64,000 bases of DNA from Desulfosudis oleivorans (GTDB lineage: Bacteria; Desulfobacterota; Desulfobacteria; Desulfobacterales; SURF-7). A program made the translations under genes and the position numbers. The notes below the pieces were generated by a model. That model made no database searches. It was not told where the DNA came from and saw only the letters and a list, made by a program, of their open reading frames with translations. Positions 32,782 to 42,650 of this stretch are shown piece by piece; the stretch's first letter is position 1, and every line of letters starts with the position of its first letter. The stretch is from NCBI GenBank assembly GCA_020723325.1, contig DYJD01000009.1, positions 62,001 to 126,000 of the forward strand, given 5' to 3'.

Positions 32782-34008
32782 CTATGAATCCTTTCTTTTG
32801 GAGTCCTTCAGGAGTTTGATCATATCCGTTGCTTCGCGCTGTTCGGCAAGTTGCAGGGCAACGTTATTTTTATCCGCAGCGCCGTTGTCTAACAGAACCT
32901 GAACGGTTTTCAGATCCCCTTTGGAAACCGCCGCTATTAGTGGAGTTATCCCGGAAGGAATTTCCGGACCACCCACCACGGCTGAATAAGCCGCCGTGGT
33001 CGCAATATCAATAGCTGCGCCCTTACTCACCAATAGCTCCACCACCTGGGCGCGCCCTTTTGCAGCCGCAGCCAGCAAAGGAGTAACGCCGACACGATTC
33101 TGTATATTGGGGTCCGCTCCGCCTTCCAGCAAGAGATCGACAACGGCAGTATGCCCGTTGGCAGCCGCCCCCATAAGTGCGGTGGCTCCTTCCAAAACAT
33201 TCACATCACGATACACATAATCCGCAATACTTCTGCTGTTCACCTCAGCACCGCGCTCCAGCAACATTTTCACGATTTCCTTATGTCCCTGGGCAGAGGC
33301 GGCTATGAGTGCCGTTGCGCCCACCGAGTTTTTCGAATTAGGATCAGCGCCGGCTTCCAGCAGCACCCTGACCGTATTTTTATGACCGTTGAAAGCAGCT
33401 CCGACAAGGGGACTATTGCCAGGATAGACATTCGTACCGCGAAACTTAAAAAATTTATGGGTTTTGGCGTTGACATCGGCTCCATATTGAATGAGCATTT
33501 GGACGATCTCGGTATGCCCTTGGGCCGCGGCGCCCATGATGGGTGTACTGCCGTTGGTGTTGGCCGCATTGGGATTGATGCCGTGTTCGATAAGCAACTG
33601 AACGATTTTCACATGTCCCATAAAAGCCGCACCCATGAGGGGGGTGGTCCCGGGATAAACCGTATCACCGGTCGCTGAAGAAACAAATTCTTCCACGGTT
33701 TTCTTATTGACGTCCGCACCATGGGCCAACAGCACTTTTACAACTTCCGTTTGACCCCTGGCCGAGGCCGCCAGCAAGGCGGTGACCCCGTTGCTCATGG
33801 CATGATTCACATCCGTACCATCGGCAAGGGCGGCTTTGACTTTTTCCAGTTTGCCGTCGCCGGCTGCGCCGATCATCACCAAAACCGGGAAAGGTGCCTG
33901 GAAAAACACGCATGCGGAGAATATCGCGGAAAGAACCGCCATCCCGACCAATTGTTTCACGTTTCTTCTGATCCGAAAATGCCCTCGGGCTGCGGAATGT
34001 TTTTGCAT
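32782..34008 (-). CDS. Ankyrin-repeat lipoprotein-like protein, copy 1
   Basis: 408 aa. ATG 34008 follows GGAGG. The N-terminal hydrophobic segment ends SAIFSACVFFQ, a possible lipobox (FSAC). About nine ankyrin repeats follow, of the form TPLMGAA..GH...V..LL..GADPN, with the recurring insert DTVYPGTT/TNVYPGN/DVNVLEG. Paralogous to the next gene, with which it shares long nearly identical stretches including the final LKDSKRKDS. Probably an envelope scaffold or protein-binding module; no partner is evident. Confidence 0.88.
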   Translation of the reverse strand: MQKHSAARGHFRIRRNVKQLVGMAVLSAIFSACVFFQAPFPVLVMIGAAGDGKLEKVKAALADGTDVNHAMSNGVTALLAASARGQTEVVKVLLAHGADVNKKTVEEFVSSATGDTVYPGTTPLMGAAFMGHVKIVQLLIEHGINPNAANTNGSTPIMGAAAQGHTEIVQMLIQYGADVNAKTHKFFKFRGTNVYPGNSPLVGAAFNGHKNTVRVLLEAGADPNSKNSVGATALIAASAQGHKEIVKMLLERGAEVNSRSIADYVYRDVNVLEGATALMGAAANGHTAVVDLLLEGGADPNIQNRVGVTPLLAAAAKGRAQVVELLVSKGAAIDIATTAAYSAVVGGPEIPSGITPLIAAVSKGDLKTVQVLLDNGAADKNNVALQLAEQREATDMIKLLKDSKRKDS

Positions 34009-34162
34009 AGCTACCTCCTTTACGATTGATCGCTAAATTTGGTTTTTAAGCCGGTAATATGAAATCAATCCGCAGGTTGCAAAAACATGGGGCCTGAAAC
34101 GGTTATCAGATGGAGTGAAGGGGATATACAGATGATGAAGCGGTAAAAGCTATCTGATATGT

Positions 34163-34260
34163 TTTTTTTCGGAGTCGATATCGGTATCGGAATCGGTATC
34201 GAGTTTTTTTTCTATTTTTTTCGACCCCGATACCGATAGCGACCCCGACCCCGAAAAAAA
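34163..34260. repeat. Dispersed intergenic palindrome, GGTATCGG-type, copy 2
   Basis: The left arm (34170-34203) of TCGGTATCGG/AATCGGTATCG units faces a right arm (34221-34258) of CGACCCCGATACCGATAGCG. The loop is a short T-rich stretch, much shorter than in copy 1 (2218-2388). Identity with copy 1 extends about 28 bp in the right arm. It lies in the 286-bp gap between the two ankyrin genes and ahead of copy 1 of that pair. Confidence 0.7.
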
Positions 34261-34294
34261 CTACATGCGATTTCATGAAGTGCTTTTTGGAATT

Positions 34295-35494
34295 CTATGA
34301 ATCCTTTCTTTTGGAGTCCTTCAGCAGTTTGATCATATCCGTGGCTTCGCGCTGTTTGGCCAGTTGCAGGGCGACGTCATTTTTATCCGCAGCGCCGTTG
34401 TTCAACAGAATCTGGACGGTTTTCAGATCTCCCTTGGAAACCGCCGCTATTAGAGGAGTTATCCCGGAAGGAATTTCCGGACCGCCCACCATGGCTGAAA
34501 AAGCCGCCGTGGTCGCAGTATCAATAGCTGCGCCCTTATTCACCAATAGCTCCACCACCTGGGCGTGCCCTTTTCCAGCCCCGGCCAGCAAAGGGGTAAC
34601 ACCGACACGATTCTGTATATTGGGGTCCGCTCCGCCTTGCAGTAAGAGATCGACAACGGCAGGATGCCCGTTGGCGGCCGCCCCCATGAGTGCGGTCGTT
34701 CCTTCCAAAACATTCAAGTCACGGTACACATAATCAGCAATACTTTTGCTGTTCACCTCAGCACCGCGCTCTATCAACATTTTCACGATTTCCTTATGTC
34801 CCTGGGCACAGGCGGCCATGAGTGCCGTAGCACCCACTGAGTTTTTCGTATTGGGCCCAGCACCGGCTTCCAGCAGCACCTTGACCGTATCCTTATAGCC
34901 GTTGAAGGCCGCCCCGGCAAGGGCGCTGTTTCCAGGGTAGACATTCAAGCCGCGAAACATAAAAAACTTATGGGTTTTGGCGTTGACATCGGCACCTTGT
35001 TTGATCAGCATTTGAACGATCTCGGTATGCCCTTGGGCCGCAGCGCCCATGATGGGGGTGCTGCCGTTGGTATTGGCCGCATTGGGATTGATGCCGCGTT
35101 CGATGAGCATCTGAACGATTTTTACATGTCCCTTAAAAGCCGCACCCATGAGGGGGGTGGTCCCGGCATAAACCGTATCACCGGTCTCTGAAGAGACAAA
35201 TTCTTCCACGGTTTTTTTATTGACGTCCGCACCATGGGCCAACAGTACTTTCACAATTTCCGTATGACCTTTGGCCGAAGCAGCCAGCAGGGCGGTGACC
35301 CCGTTGTCCATGGCATGATTCACATCCGTTCCATTGGCAATAGCGACTTTGACCTTTTCCAGATTGCCGTCGTTGGCTGCGCCGATCAGCTCCAAGACCG
35401 ACAAAGGCGCCTGGAAAAGCACACATGCGGAAAATAACGCGCAAAGAACCACCACCCCGACCCATTGTTTCGTGTTTCTGCTGATCTGATTCAT
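34295..35494 (-). CDS. Ankyrin-repeat lipoprotein-like protein, copy 2
   Basis: 399 aa. ATG 35494 was chosen for its AGGAGG 4 nt upstream; an in-frame extension to 35530 adds nothing conserved. The hydrophobic N-terminus ends LCALFSACVLFQ, a possible lipobox. The ankyrin array runs to the C-terminus LKDSKRKDS, matching copy 1 repeat for repeat. Both genes are on the minus strand with a palindromic element between. Tandem duplication is the simplest explanation. A strong dyad (35540-35575) precedes this copy. Confidence 0.88.
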   Translation of the reverse strand: MNQISRNTKQWVGVVVLCALFSACVLFQAPLSVLELIGAANDGNLEKVKVAIANGTDVNHAMDNGVTALLAASAKGHTEIVKVLLAHGADVNKKTVEEFVSSETGDTVYAGTTPLMGAAFKGHVKIVQMLIERGINPNAANTNGSTPIMGAAAQGHTEIVQMLIKQGADVNAKTHKFFMFRGLNVYPGNSALAGAAFNGYKDTVKVLLEAGAGPNTKNSVGATALMAACAQGHKEIVKMLIERGAEVNSKSIADYVYRDLNVLEGTTALMGAAANGHPAVVDLLLQGGADPNIQNRVGVTPLLAGAGKGHAQVVELLVNKGAAIDTATTAAFSAMVGGPEIPSGITPLIAAVSKGDLKTVQILLNNGAADKNDVALQLAKQREATDMIKLLKDSKRKDS

Positions 35495-35539
35495 ATGACC
35501 TCCTGTTGCGGAAAAGTTTGAATTGACCAAAATAAAAAA

Positions 35540-35575
35540 ACATACGTTATGTAACGATTGTTACGTAACATATGT
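35540..35575. promoter_or_regulatory. Long dyad upstream of the ankyrin genes, probable operator
   Basis: ACATACGTTATGTAAC (35540-35555) and GTTACGTAACATATGT (35560-35575) match as inverted repeats in 14 of 16 positions around GATT. Each arm also holds a TTAYGTAA sub-palindrome. There is no T-run typical of a terminator. Its place, about 46 bp before copy 2, suits a repressor or activator site. Confidence 0.5.
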
Positions 35576-35624
35576 TTCTATATCCGTCAAGAAGCATTCA
35601 GAACGTGATCATCGCTTCGATCGT

Positions 35625-35648
35625 ATCGCGGCTGGAAGCGCTCCCACA
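35625..35648 (-). repeat. REP-like palindrome, copy 2
   Basis: Minus strand reads TGTGGGAGCGCTTCCAGCCG then CGAT, one G shorter than the copy at 4992-5016. Intergenic, behind the response-regulator gene's 3' end. Confidence 0.6.
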
Positions 35649-35701
35649 GGGGAATATCAAGGCCGACATTCAGCAACGAGTATGACTAAAATCAACGTTT
35701 T

Positions 35702-37142
<1,441 letters not shown>

Positions 37143-37150
<8 letters not shown>

Positions 37151-38636
37151 GAATCATCTCCTTCATGGGCAGGGCGATTACAAAAGTGGCGCCCTTGCCT
37201 TCATCGGATTTTACACAAATTTCGCCGCCGTGCTCTTCAACGATGCGTTTGGCGATGCTGAGCCCCAAGCCCGATCCCTCCTCCTTTGAGCTGAAAAAAG
37301 GCTCAAAAATCTTCTTCTGAATTCCCAAAGGGATTCCCGGGCCATCGTCGCTGATATGAATCAATACAACTTCCCCTAGAGCTTCATGTTCACTTATTTC
37401 TTCTATTACATGGATATTCCCGTCTTCCCCCATGGCTTCGCAGGCGTTGACCATTAGATTGACAAATACCTCTTTCATCTGATCCATATCGATATATATC
37501 TCAGGCAGTGCCCGGACCCTTTTCACAAGCACCGTGGCCCGGTAGGAGTCGAAGCGATGTTTCAAAAGCTGCAGGGTCATGTCGATTACATCCGAAGGGC
37601 TGGCAAGCTGTATTTTCAGCTTCGGCGGCCGCGCATATTCGAGAAAATTTCTTAGAATGGTATCGATATGCCGGATTTCTTCAGATATGACATCCAGGTC
37701 TTCTTTCTGAGGCCGGGTCATTTGAAGGCTGCGCTCCAATGTGAACAAACGCATTTTCACAGAAGTTAATGGATTTCGAACACTATGCGCCACACCGGCC
37801 GCCAATTTTCCCACCATGGCCAATTTTTCCGACTGGATCAAGTGTTCCTGGCTTTGAATCAGCTTGGCGGTCGTCTGCCCGACGTTTTCAATCAAATCTT
37901 CCATGCGGTGCTTAATGGCCGTAACTTCATTATTTATATTTCCTAGTTTTTTTGGGCCTTTACCGCCCACTGCCAGTTCATGAATGGGTTTAAAAATCTG
38001 CTTGTAAAGCATGATGGTCAGCAAAACACTAAGTGCGATGACACAAGGAATCGCGCTCCAGGCCAGCATGGTCATCTTTTCCGTTGAAAGCTGCAAACTT
38101 TTGCGCAAAGCTGCGATCTGATCTTCATGGTGCAGTTTGAATTTTTCGGCAAGATCATAGATGGCATGAAATTGCCCACGAACGACCCAATGCCGCACCA
38201 TCCCCTCTTCCCGCTTTCCGCTTTTGTATAGTTCGATCACCTGCCCGCGATCAAAGGCATATTGAATGTATTTGGACTCGATCTCATGCAACAGGGTCTG
38301 GTCTTCTTCACAATGCTCCATGCCCCGGGCAAGTTTGAGCCAATAGCGGAATTTGAGATTGCGTTCTTCAAGCTGCTCCAACCATTCGGCATCGTTTGTC
38401 AGAAAAAAATAGGTGGTCACCCCTTTTTGCCCCAACAGCTCGCTTTCCAATTTCTGGGCAACGGTCAAGGTCTTGACATCCTTGTCCAGCATCTGGGTGT
38501 GAATTGAGCGGGTGTTATAGGTATACAAGATGGTTCCCAAAGAGCCGGCGAGATTTATTACCGTCATGGCGGAAATTAAAACCAGCAAGCGTGTGCGCAG
38601 GCCGATTGCTTGAAATAGTTGATTCACTACTTTCAT
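37143..38636 (-). CDS. Membrane sensor histidine kinase
   Basis: 497 aa. TM1 about 16-40 (LLVLISAMTVINLAGSLGTI), a roughly 150-aa helical periplasmic part, TM2 about 190-215 (LAWSAIPCVIALSVLLTIML), a short cytoplasmic linker, then HisKA with phospho-His in VAHSVRNPLTSVKMR and HATPase motifs VNLMVNACEAMG (N), ISDDGPGIPLG (G1) and GSGLGLSIAKRIVEEHGG (G2). Forms a two-component pair with the overlapping sigma-54 regulator. The all-helical periplasmic part resembles a four-helix-bundle sensor. The signal is unknown, but the divergent PstS-like gene could present a ligand to it (inference). Confidence 0.93.
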
Positions 38637-38675
38637 ATTTTATCAGTTTCCTTGCAGCAAAACTGCGAGTATGCC

Positions 38676-38746
38676 TGTAAAAAAATAGCAAGAGCAATCA
38701 TTATCATTAATCCCTTTCGGTTTACAACCCGTAAAAAATATCGACA
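38676..38746 (+). promoter_or_regulatory. Upstream activator elements for the sigma-54 promoter of the PstS-like gene
   Basis: Motif CCCGTAAAAAATATCGACA at 38728-38746, with a weaker half-match CCTGTAAAAAAATAGCA at 38674-38690, 54 bp (five turns) further up. The pattern YGT-N11-ACA recalls NtrC-family sites such as TGT-N10-ACA of NifA. The same motif stands 113 and 109 bp before two other sigma-54 promoters in this window. Confidence 0.6.
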
Positions 38747-38843
38747 CAAAAAGCGCCCCCGGCAAATAGACACAACCCTCCATTTATCAAAAAAATATCT
38801 TATTATCATATAGATAAATAATCACACTCCCGTTGACACGTCC

Positions 38844-38858
38844 TGGCACACTCATTGC
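38844..38858 (+). promoter_or_regulatory. Sigma-54 promoter, PstS-like gene
   Basis: TGGCAC-ACTCA-TTGC: exact -24/-12 elements with consensus spacing. It lies 72 bp before the ATG and 114 bp after the start of the YGT motif at 38730. Confidence 0.85.
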
Positions 38859-38929
38859 CAGAGCGATATATCATGGGTTTATATTTGTTTTTGAAATAGA
38901 GCGGAAATGACTTGCCCAAGGAGAAAAAA

Positions 38930-39733
38930 ATGAAAAAATTCAATGGAGACCCACAGGGGACCATGGGTTTAGCAATACTTGCATTCGTTCTTCTTCCCCT
39001 GTGCTCCCTGGCAGCCGAGGAAACAATTCGCTACAGCTCCTCGGCCCAGGTAAATGAAGCTTTTGGTGAGGACTTCATCGCGGCCTTTTCCAAAGAAAGC
39101 GGTATCAAAGTGGAAACCACGGTTAGTTCCTCCCAAACGGCTGTTCATCGACTGCTGAGTGATTTCAGTGATATTGCCAGCACAACGGAACGTATCGCCC
39201 TTCGTCACAAGGAATTCGGATATGTTCAAATACCTTTCTGTCGTGATCCTCTGGTTGTTGCGATCCACCCAGATTGCGGGGTGGACAACCTCACCGCAGA
39301 GCAAGTCAAAGGGATTTTCAGCAAAACCATCACCAACTGGAAAGAGCTTGGAGGCACCGATAAGCAAATCATTGTGATAATTCCGGCTCCCAAGACCGGC
39401 GCCTATAAAAATTTTTGCAGGCAGGTCATGCCCGACCATGATCTTAATTATGACTTCAGCGCTTCCCGGTCCACCCACGTTTTGGATGGACTGGAACGCT
39501 TTCCGGAAGGAATAACCTTCATCGGTTTTGGAGCAACCAAAGCCCATCCAAAAATAAAAGTCCTCAAGATTGACGGCCATGCTCCGGAAGATGTTCGCTA
39601 TCCTTACTATCAGATATATTCTTATGTCACCAAAGGAAATCCGGTGGGAGCCGTTCAAAAATTTGTCCAATTCGTGCTAACGCCCAAAGGCAGGGAGATT
39701 ATTAAAAACAAGGGAATGAAACCAATCCGCTGA
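38930..39733 (+). CDS. PstS-like phosphate-type solute-binding protein, orphan
   Basis: 267 aa. ATG 38930 was chosen over an earlier TTG, because AAGGAG is 6 nt upstream. Signal peptide to about residue 28 (TMGLAILAFVLLPLCSLAAE). It has the PstS-like core: IRYSSSAQVNEAFGEDFIAA, an FSDIAST motif, VVAIHPDCGVDNLTAEQVKG, IFSKTITNWKELGG, and FVLTPKGREIIKNKGM. The canonical phosphate-contact SGTR segment appears as PKTGAYKNF, so the ligand may not be phosphate. No pst permease nearby. Sigma-54 dependent and divergent from the histidine kinase, it may be a periplasmic ligand sensor. Confidence 0.85.
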   Translation: MKKFNGDPQGTMGLAILAFVLLPLCSLAAEETIRYSSSAQVNEAFGEDFIAAFSKESGIKVETTVSSSQTAVHRLLSDFSDIASTTERIALRHKEFGYVQIPFCRDPLVVAIHPDCGVDNLTAEQVKGIFSKTITNWKELGGTDKQIIVIIPAPKTGAYKNFCRQVMPDHDLNYDFSASRSTHVLDGLERFPEGITFIGFGATKAHPKIKVLKIDGHAPEDVRYPYYQIYSYVTKGNPVGAVQKFVQFVLTPKGREIIKNKGMKPIR

Positions 39734-39798
39734 GCAGGGGAACACGCTGAAATGTTCAATCGTTGAATTACCATGATTTATTGATAGAAAAGCCGGAA

Positions 39799-40206
39799 AT
39801 GAAAAAAACAATCACCATATTGGTGGCTGACCGCAATCGCCACGTCCGTGAATTGCTGAAACGGGAACTTGCCGAGGCCGGCTATCGCATTCTTTTGGCC
39901 AAAACCGCCCTGGAGGTGAGCGACACCATTTATCAACAAAACCCGCCGGACCTACTGATCCTGGATCCGGATCTGCCGGATGACGAGAATATTCATTCCT
40001 TGAAATTGCTGCCTGAAAAAGCCCCTTCCCTCCCAATTATTCTGCACATGCATGCCGCCGATACAACCATTGACACTAGTGAAATCAAGTCAGTCGGTTT
40101 TGTGGAGAAAAACGGAAACAGCATTGAACATGTGAAAAAAATCGTTGCTGAAATAATGCAGGCCATGGAATTCGAAAAGTCCCCTCCGCCTATGTACAAT
40201 ATATAG
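39799..40206 (+). CDS. Degenerate response-regulator receiver protein
   Basis: 135 aa, single receiver-like domain. ATG 39799 was chosen; an in-frame TTG at 39763 lacks an SD. Phospho-acceptor candidate Asp56 in LLILDPDLPDDEN and switch Lys in GFVEKNGNS are present. The usual acidic pair near the N-terminus is reduced to one residue (VADRNRH), which would weaken Mg2+ binding. It may be a phosphorylation-impaired receiver. It follows the PstS-like gene by 65 bp and is likely cotranscribed from the same sigma-54 promoter. Confidence 0.78.
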   Translation: MKKTITILVADRNRHVRELLKRELAEAGYRILLAKTALEVSDTIYQQNPPDLLILDPDLPDDENIHSLKLLPEKAPSLPIILHMHAADTTIDTSEIKSVGFVEKNGNSIEHVKKIVAEIMQAMEFEKSPPPMYNI

Positions 40207-40462
40207 GGTAAGAGATAATATTTTTCATCCTCTTCTGATGGTCCGGGCGCGCCCGCCTCTATTCCATTTTTTATCTAACAAGCTATATATATTACAAAAT
40301 CATCCAATTACCCTTTGAATGTGGTCAACACCTCTTTTAATACAAAATTTGCATCGAATCCATTTTATGCTTGAAGGGAGTATCAATAACGATTATATCA
40401 GCGCTTTGCTGGAGATATTTGGCAATTGAAACCGGATAATAAATTTTTGGATCAGGTGGAAG

Positions 40463-40867
40463 ATGAGCCCTATAAAAGTGTTGCTGGTCGACGATGAGGA
40501 GCGCTTCGTCACCTCAAATGCAAGACTTCTAAAAAAACTAGGCTTTGAAGTATGGACAGCCCTGAGCGGTTCCGAAGCATTGCTGCAACTTGAAGCCAAT
40601 GACATCCATGTCGCTGTGGTGGATGTGAAAATGCCGGGAATGGATGGTATCACTCTGTTGCGGGAGACTAAAAAGCGTTTCCCACTGGTGGAAGTGGTCA
40701 TGCTCACGGGCAACGCCACTTTTGATACGGCTGTTGCCGGTCTTAAAATCGGCGCAAGCGATTACCTGATGAAGCCGGCTGATCTTGATGAATTAATTCA
40801 AAAAATCCAAGACGCATTTGAAAAGAGAAAGTTGCATGAAGAAAAAATCCGTCATGGAAAAATCTGA
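40463..40867 (+). CDS. Stand-alone response regulator (CheY-like), module A
   Basis: 134 aa. Acidic pair VDDEERF, phospho-Asp54 in VVDVKMPGMDG, Thr in MLTGNAT and Lys in LMKPADLDEL are all present. A roughly 20-aa charged tail (EKRKLHEEKIRHG) replaces an output domain. Close relative of the gene at 47724 (shared LTALSGSEA and KRFPLVEVVMLTG-type blocks). It leads the run of regulators before the TSUP transporter. The preceding 256 bp carries a GC-rich palindrome (40244-40255) but no gene. Confidence 0.9.
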   Translation: MSPIKVLLVDDEERFVTSNARLLKKLGFEVWTALSGSEALLQLEANDIHVAVVDVKMPGMDGITLLRETKKRFPLVEVVMLTGNATFDTAVAGLKIGASDYLMKPADLDELIQKIQDAFEKRKLHEEKIRHGKI

Positions 40868-40914
40868 TATATGCATACCAACCTCTCTATCCAACATATT
40901 AATATGGTGCCATC

Positions 40915-41337
40915 ATGAAGGTTTTATTTGTCGATGATGAAATTGATTTTTTGGAAATTATTCTCAAGCGAATGAAAAAGCGCGGGATTGACGCCATGGG
41001 CGCGGCCACAGAAGAACAAGCAATGGAAACTATAAGTAAAAATTCTATTGATGTCGTGATCCTGGATGTCAAGATGCCGGGCGGCAGAAGCGGCATCGAG
41101 ATCTTGACCGAAATCAAATATCGCTGGCCGCTGATTGAAGTCATCATGCTCACCGGCCACGCCATGTTGGAAGCAGCCCGGGACGGCATGGAAAAAGGCG
41201 CTTTTGATTACATTGTCAAGCCCGCTGACATCGACGACCTTTTCTACAAAATAAATGACGCCTGTAAAAAGAAATCCCTGCAGGAATTGAAAATAAAACA
41301 TATCGACAAGATCATGAAGGAAGAAATTAAAACGTAA
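40915..41337 (+). CDS. Stand-alone response regulator, module A
   Basis: 140 aa single receiver. VDDEIDFLEI, phospho-Asp51 in VILDVKMPGG, MLTGHAM and YIVKPADIDDL. The basic tail ends HIDKIMKEEIKT. Lies 48 bp after the previous receiver and 27 bp before the TSUP gene, all on the same strand, so these are probably one transcript. The output partner is unknown; the kinase at 45959 is a candidate phosphodonor. Confidence 0.9.
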   Translation: MKVLFVDDEIDFLEIILKRMKKRGIDAMGAATEEQAMETISKNSIDVVILDVKMPGGRSGIEILTEIKYRWPLIEVIMLTGHAMLEAARDGMEKGAFDYIVKPADIDDLFYKINDACKKKSLQELKIKHIDKIMKEEIKT

Positions 41338-41364
41338 ATTTAACGCAGTAAGGAGGTCTATCAA

Positions 41365-42645
41365 ATGAAATTTTTACTCAATGTAGGCCGGTTCTTGCAC
41401 GCCGGCGCAAGGGCCCACGCTGCCTGGGAAATCCAGACAGCCAACACCATCCTGACCAGCAGAAAACGTTTAATGGTTTTAGGTTTGCTGCTGCTCCCCA
41501 TCCTCATCGGCGGAATCGTATTTGCAGACAACATTGCCGCAGAACTCCCCAAGTACCTTGGCGGGAAAACCGCCTATAGTCCCTCGTTTTTCACCACTGG
41601 AATTTTTGTTTCATCCATTTTCATAGGCCTTTGCGCCGGTCTGATCACCGGGTGTATCGGTGCCGGTGGCGGGTTCATCATCGCCCCGGCCTTGATGAGC
41701 GCCGGTATCAAAGGTATCCTGGCCGTGGGTACCGACTTGTTCCATATTTTTGCAAAAGCTATCATGGGCAGTGTGTTGCATAAGAAACTCGGCAACATTT
41801 CCGTTTCCCTGGCCATCATTTTCCTGATCGGTTCCATGTTCGGCGCCACCCTGGGCGGTTGGATCAACCGGGTTCTGTATGAAATCAACCCCATCATCAG
41901 CGATGCCTTCATCACCACCATCTATGTATTAATGCTGGGCGGACTGGGTTTGTATTCCCTTATGGACTATTTCAAGGCCAGAAAAGCCGGCGGCGGCGGG
42001 GATATGCACGGCGGCGATGTCGAAGGCACCGAGATGGGCAACCTGCCCAAAAAACTCCAGGCCATCAATCTGCCCCCCATGGTATCCTTTGACCAGGGCC
42101 TAATTCCCGGCGGACGTCAAATTTCATCCTGGTTCCTGATATTAAGCGGATTTGCCGTGGGTCTCTGTGCGGCCATCATGGGTGTGGGCGGCGGCTTTTT
42201 AACCTTCCCCATCTTTGTATACGTTCTGGGTGTGTCTTCCATGACCACGGTGGGCACGGATATTTTCCAGATCATTTTCACCGCCGGTTACGCTGCCATC
42301 GGACAGTACGCCATTTACGGCTTTATCTTCTATACCCTGGCCATGGGCATGTTGCTGGGTTCCTTGCTCGGCATTCAAATCGGCGCCATGTCCACCAAGG
42401 TTGTAAAGGGCATCACCATCCGCGGCTTTTACGCCATGGCGGTACTGGCAGGCTTCATCAACCGCTTTTTCGCCCTGCCGGCCAAGCTGTCCTCTGTGGG
42501 CGCTTTTCCCCTTTCCAAAGAGCTCGGCAATACCCTGGACAAGATCGGCATCTGGCTTTTCTTTATTTTCATTTCCATTTTCGCTGTCTGGGTTATCGGC
42601 ACATTTGTGATGAACATCAAAAAATTAAAGGGCGAGGAGGCCTAA
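41365..42645 (+). CDS. TSUP-family (TauE/SafE) anion transporter, module A
   Basis: 426-aa integral membrane protein with about eight or nine helices in two halves. Each half carries the family GxGGGF motif: ITGCIGAGGGFIIAPALMSA near 95-114 and AAIMGVGGGFLTFPIFVYVL near 270-289. Cytoplasmic loop GGGGDMHGGDVEGTEM is Gly-rich and unusual. TSUP proteins move sulfite, sulfonates or related organic anions; the substrate here is unknown. SD AAGGAGG before ATG 41365. Followed 5 bp later by a helical membrane protein, then the dikinase-like protein, suggesting that transport and signalling are joined. Confidence 0.9.
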   Translation: MKFLLNVGRFLHAGARAHAAWEIQTANTILTSRKRLMVLGLLLLPILIGGIVFADNIAAELPKYLGGKTAYSPSFFTTGIFVSSIFIGLCAGLITGCIGAGGGFIIAPALMSAGIKGILAVGTDLFHIFAKAIMGSVLHKKLGNISVSLAIIFLIGSMFGATLGGWINRVLYEINPIISDAFITTIYVLMLGGLGLYSLMDYFKARKAGGGGDMHGGDVEGTEMGNLPKKLQAINLPPMVSFDQGLIPGGRQISSWFLILSGFAVGLCAAIMGVGGGFLTFPIFVYVLGVSSMTTVGTDIFQIIFTAGYAAIGQYAIYGFIFYTLAMGMLLGSLLGIQIGAMSTKVVKGITIRGFYAMAVLAGFINRFFALPAKLSSVGAFPLSKELGNTLDKIGIWLFFIFISIFAVWVIGTFVMNIKKLKGEEA

Positions 42646-42650
42646 ATAAG

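Noticed and set aside
40244-40255. CGGGCGCGCCCG as an intrinsic terminator
   Set aside because: The stem is only 6 bp without a loop and no T-run follows directly.
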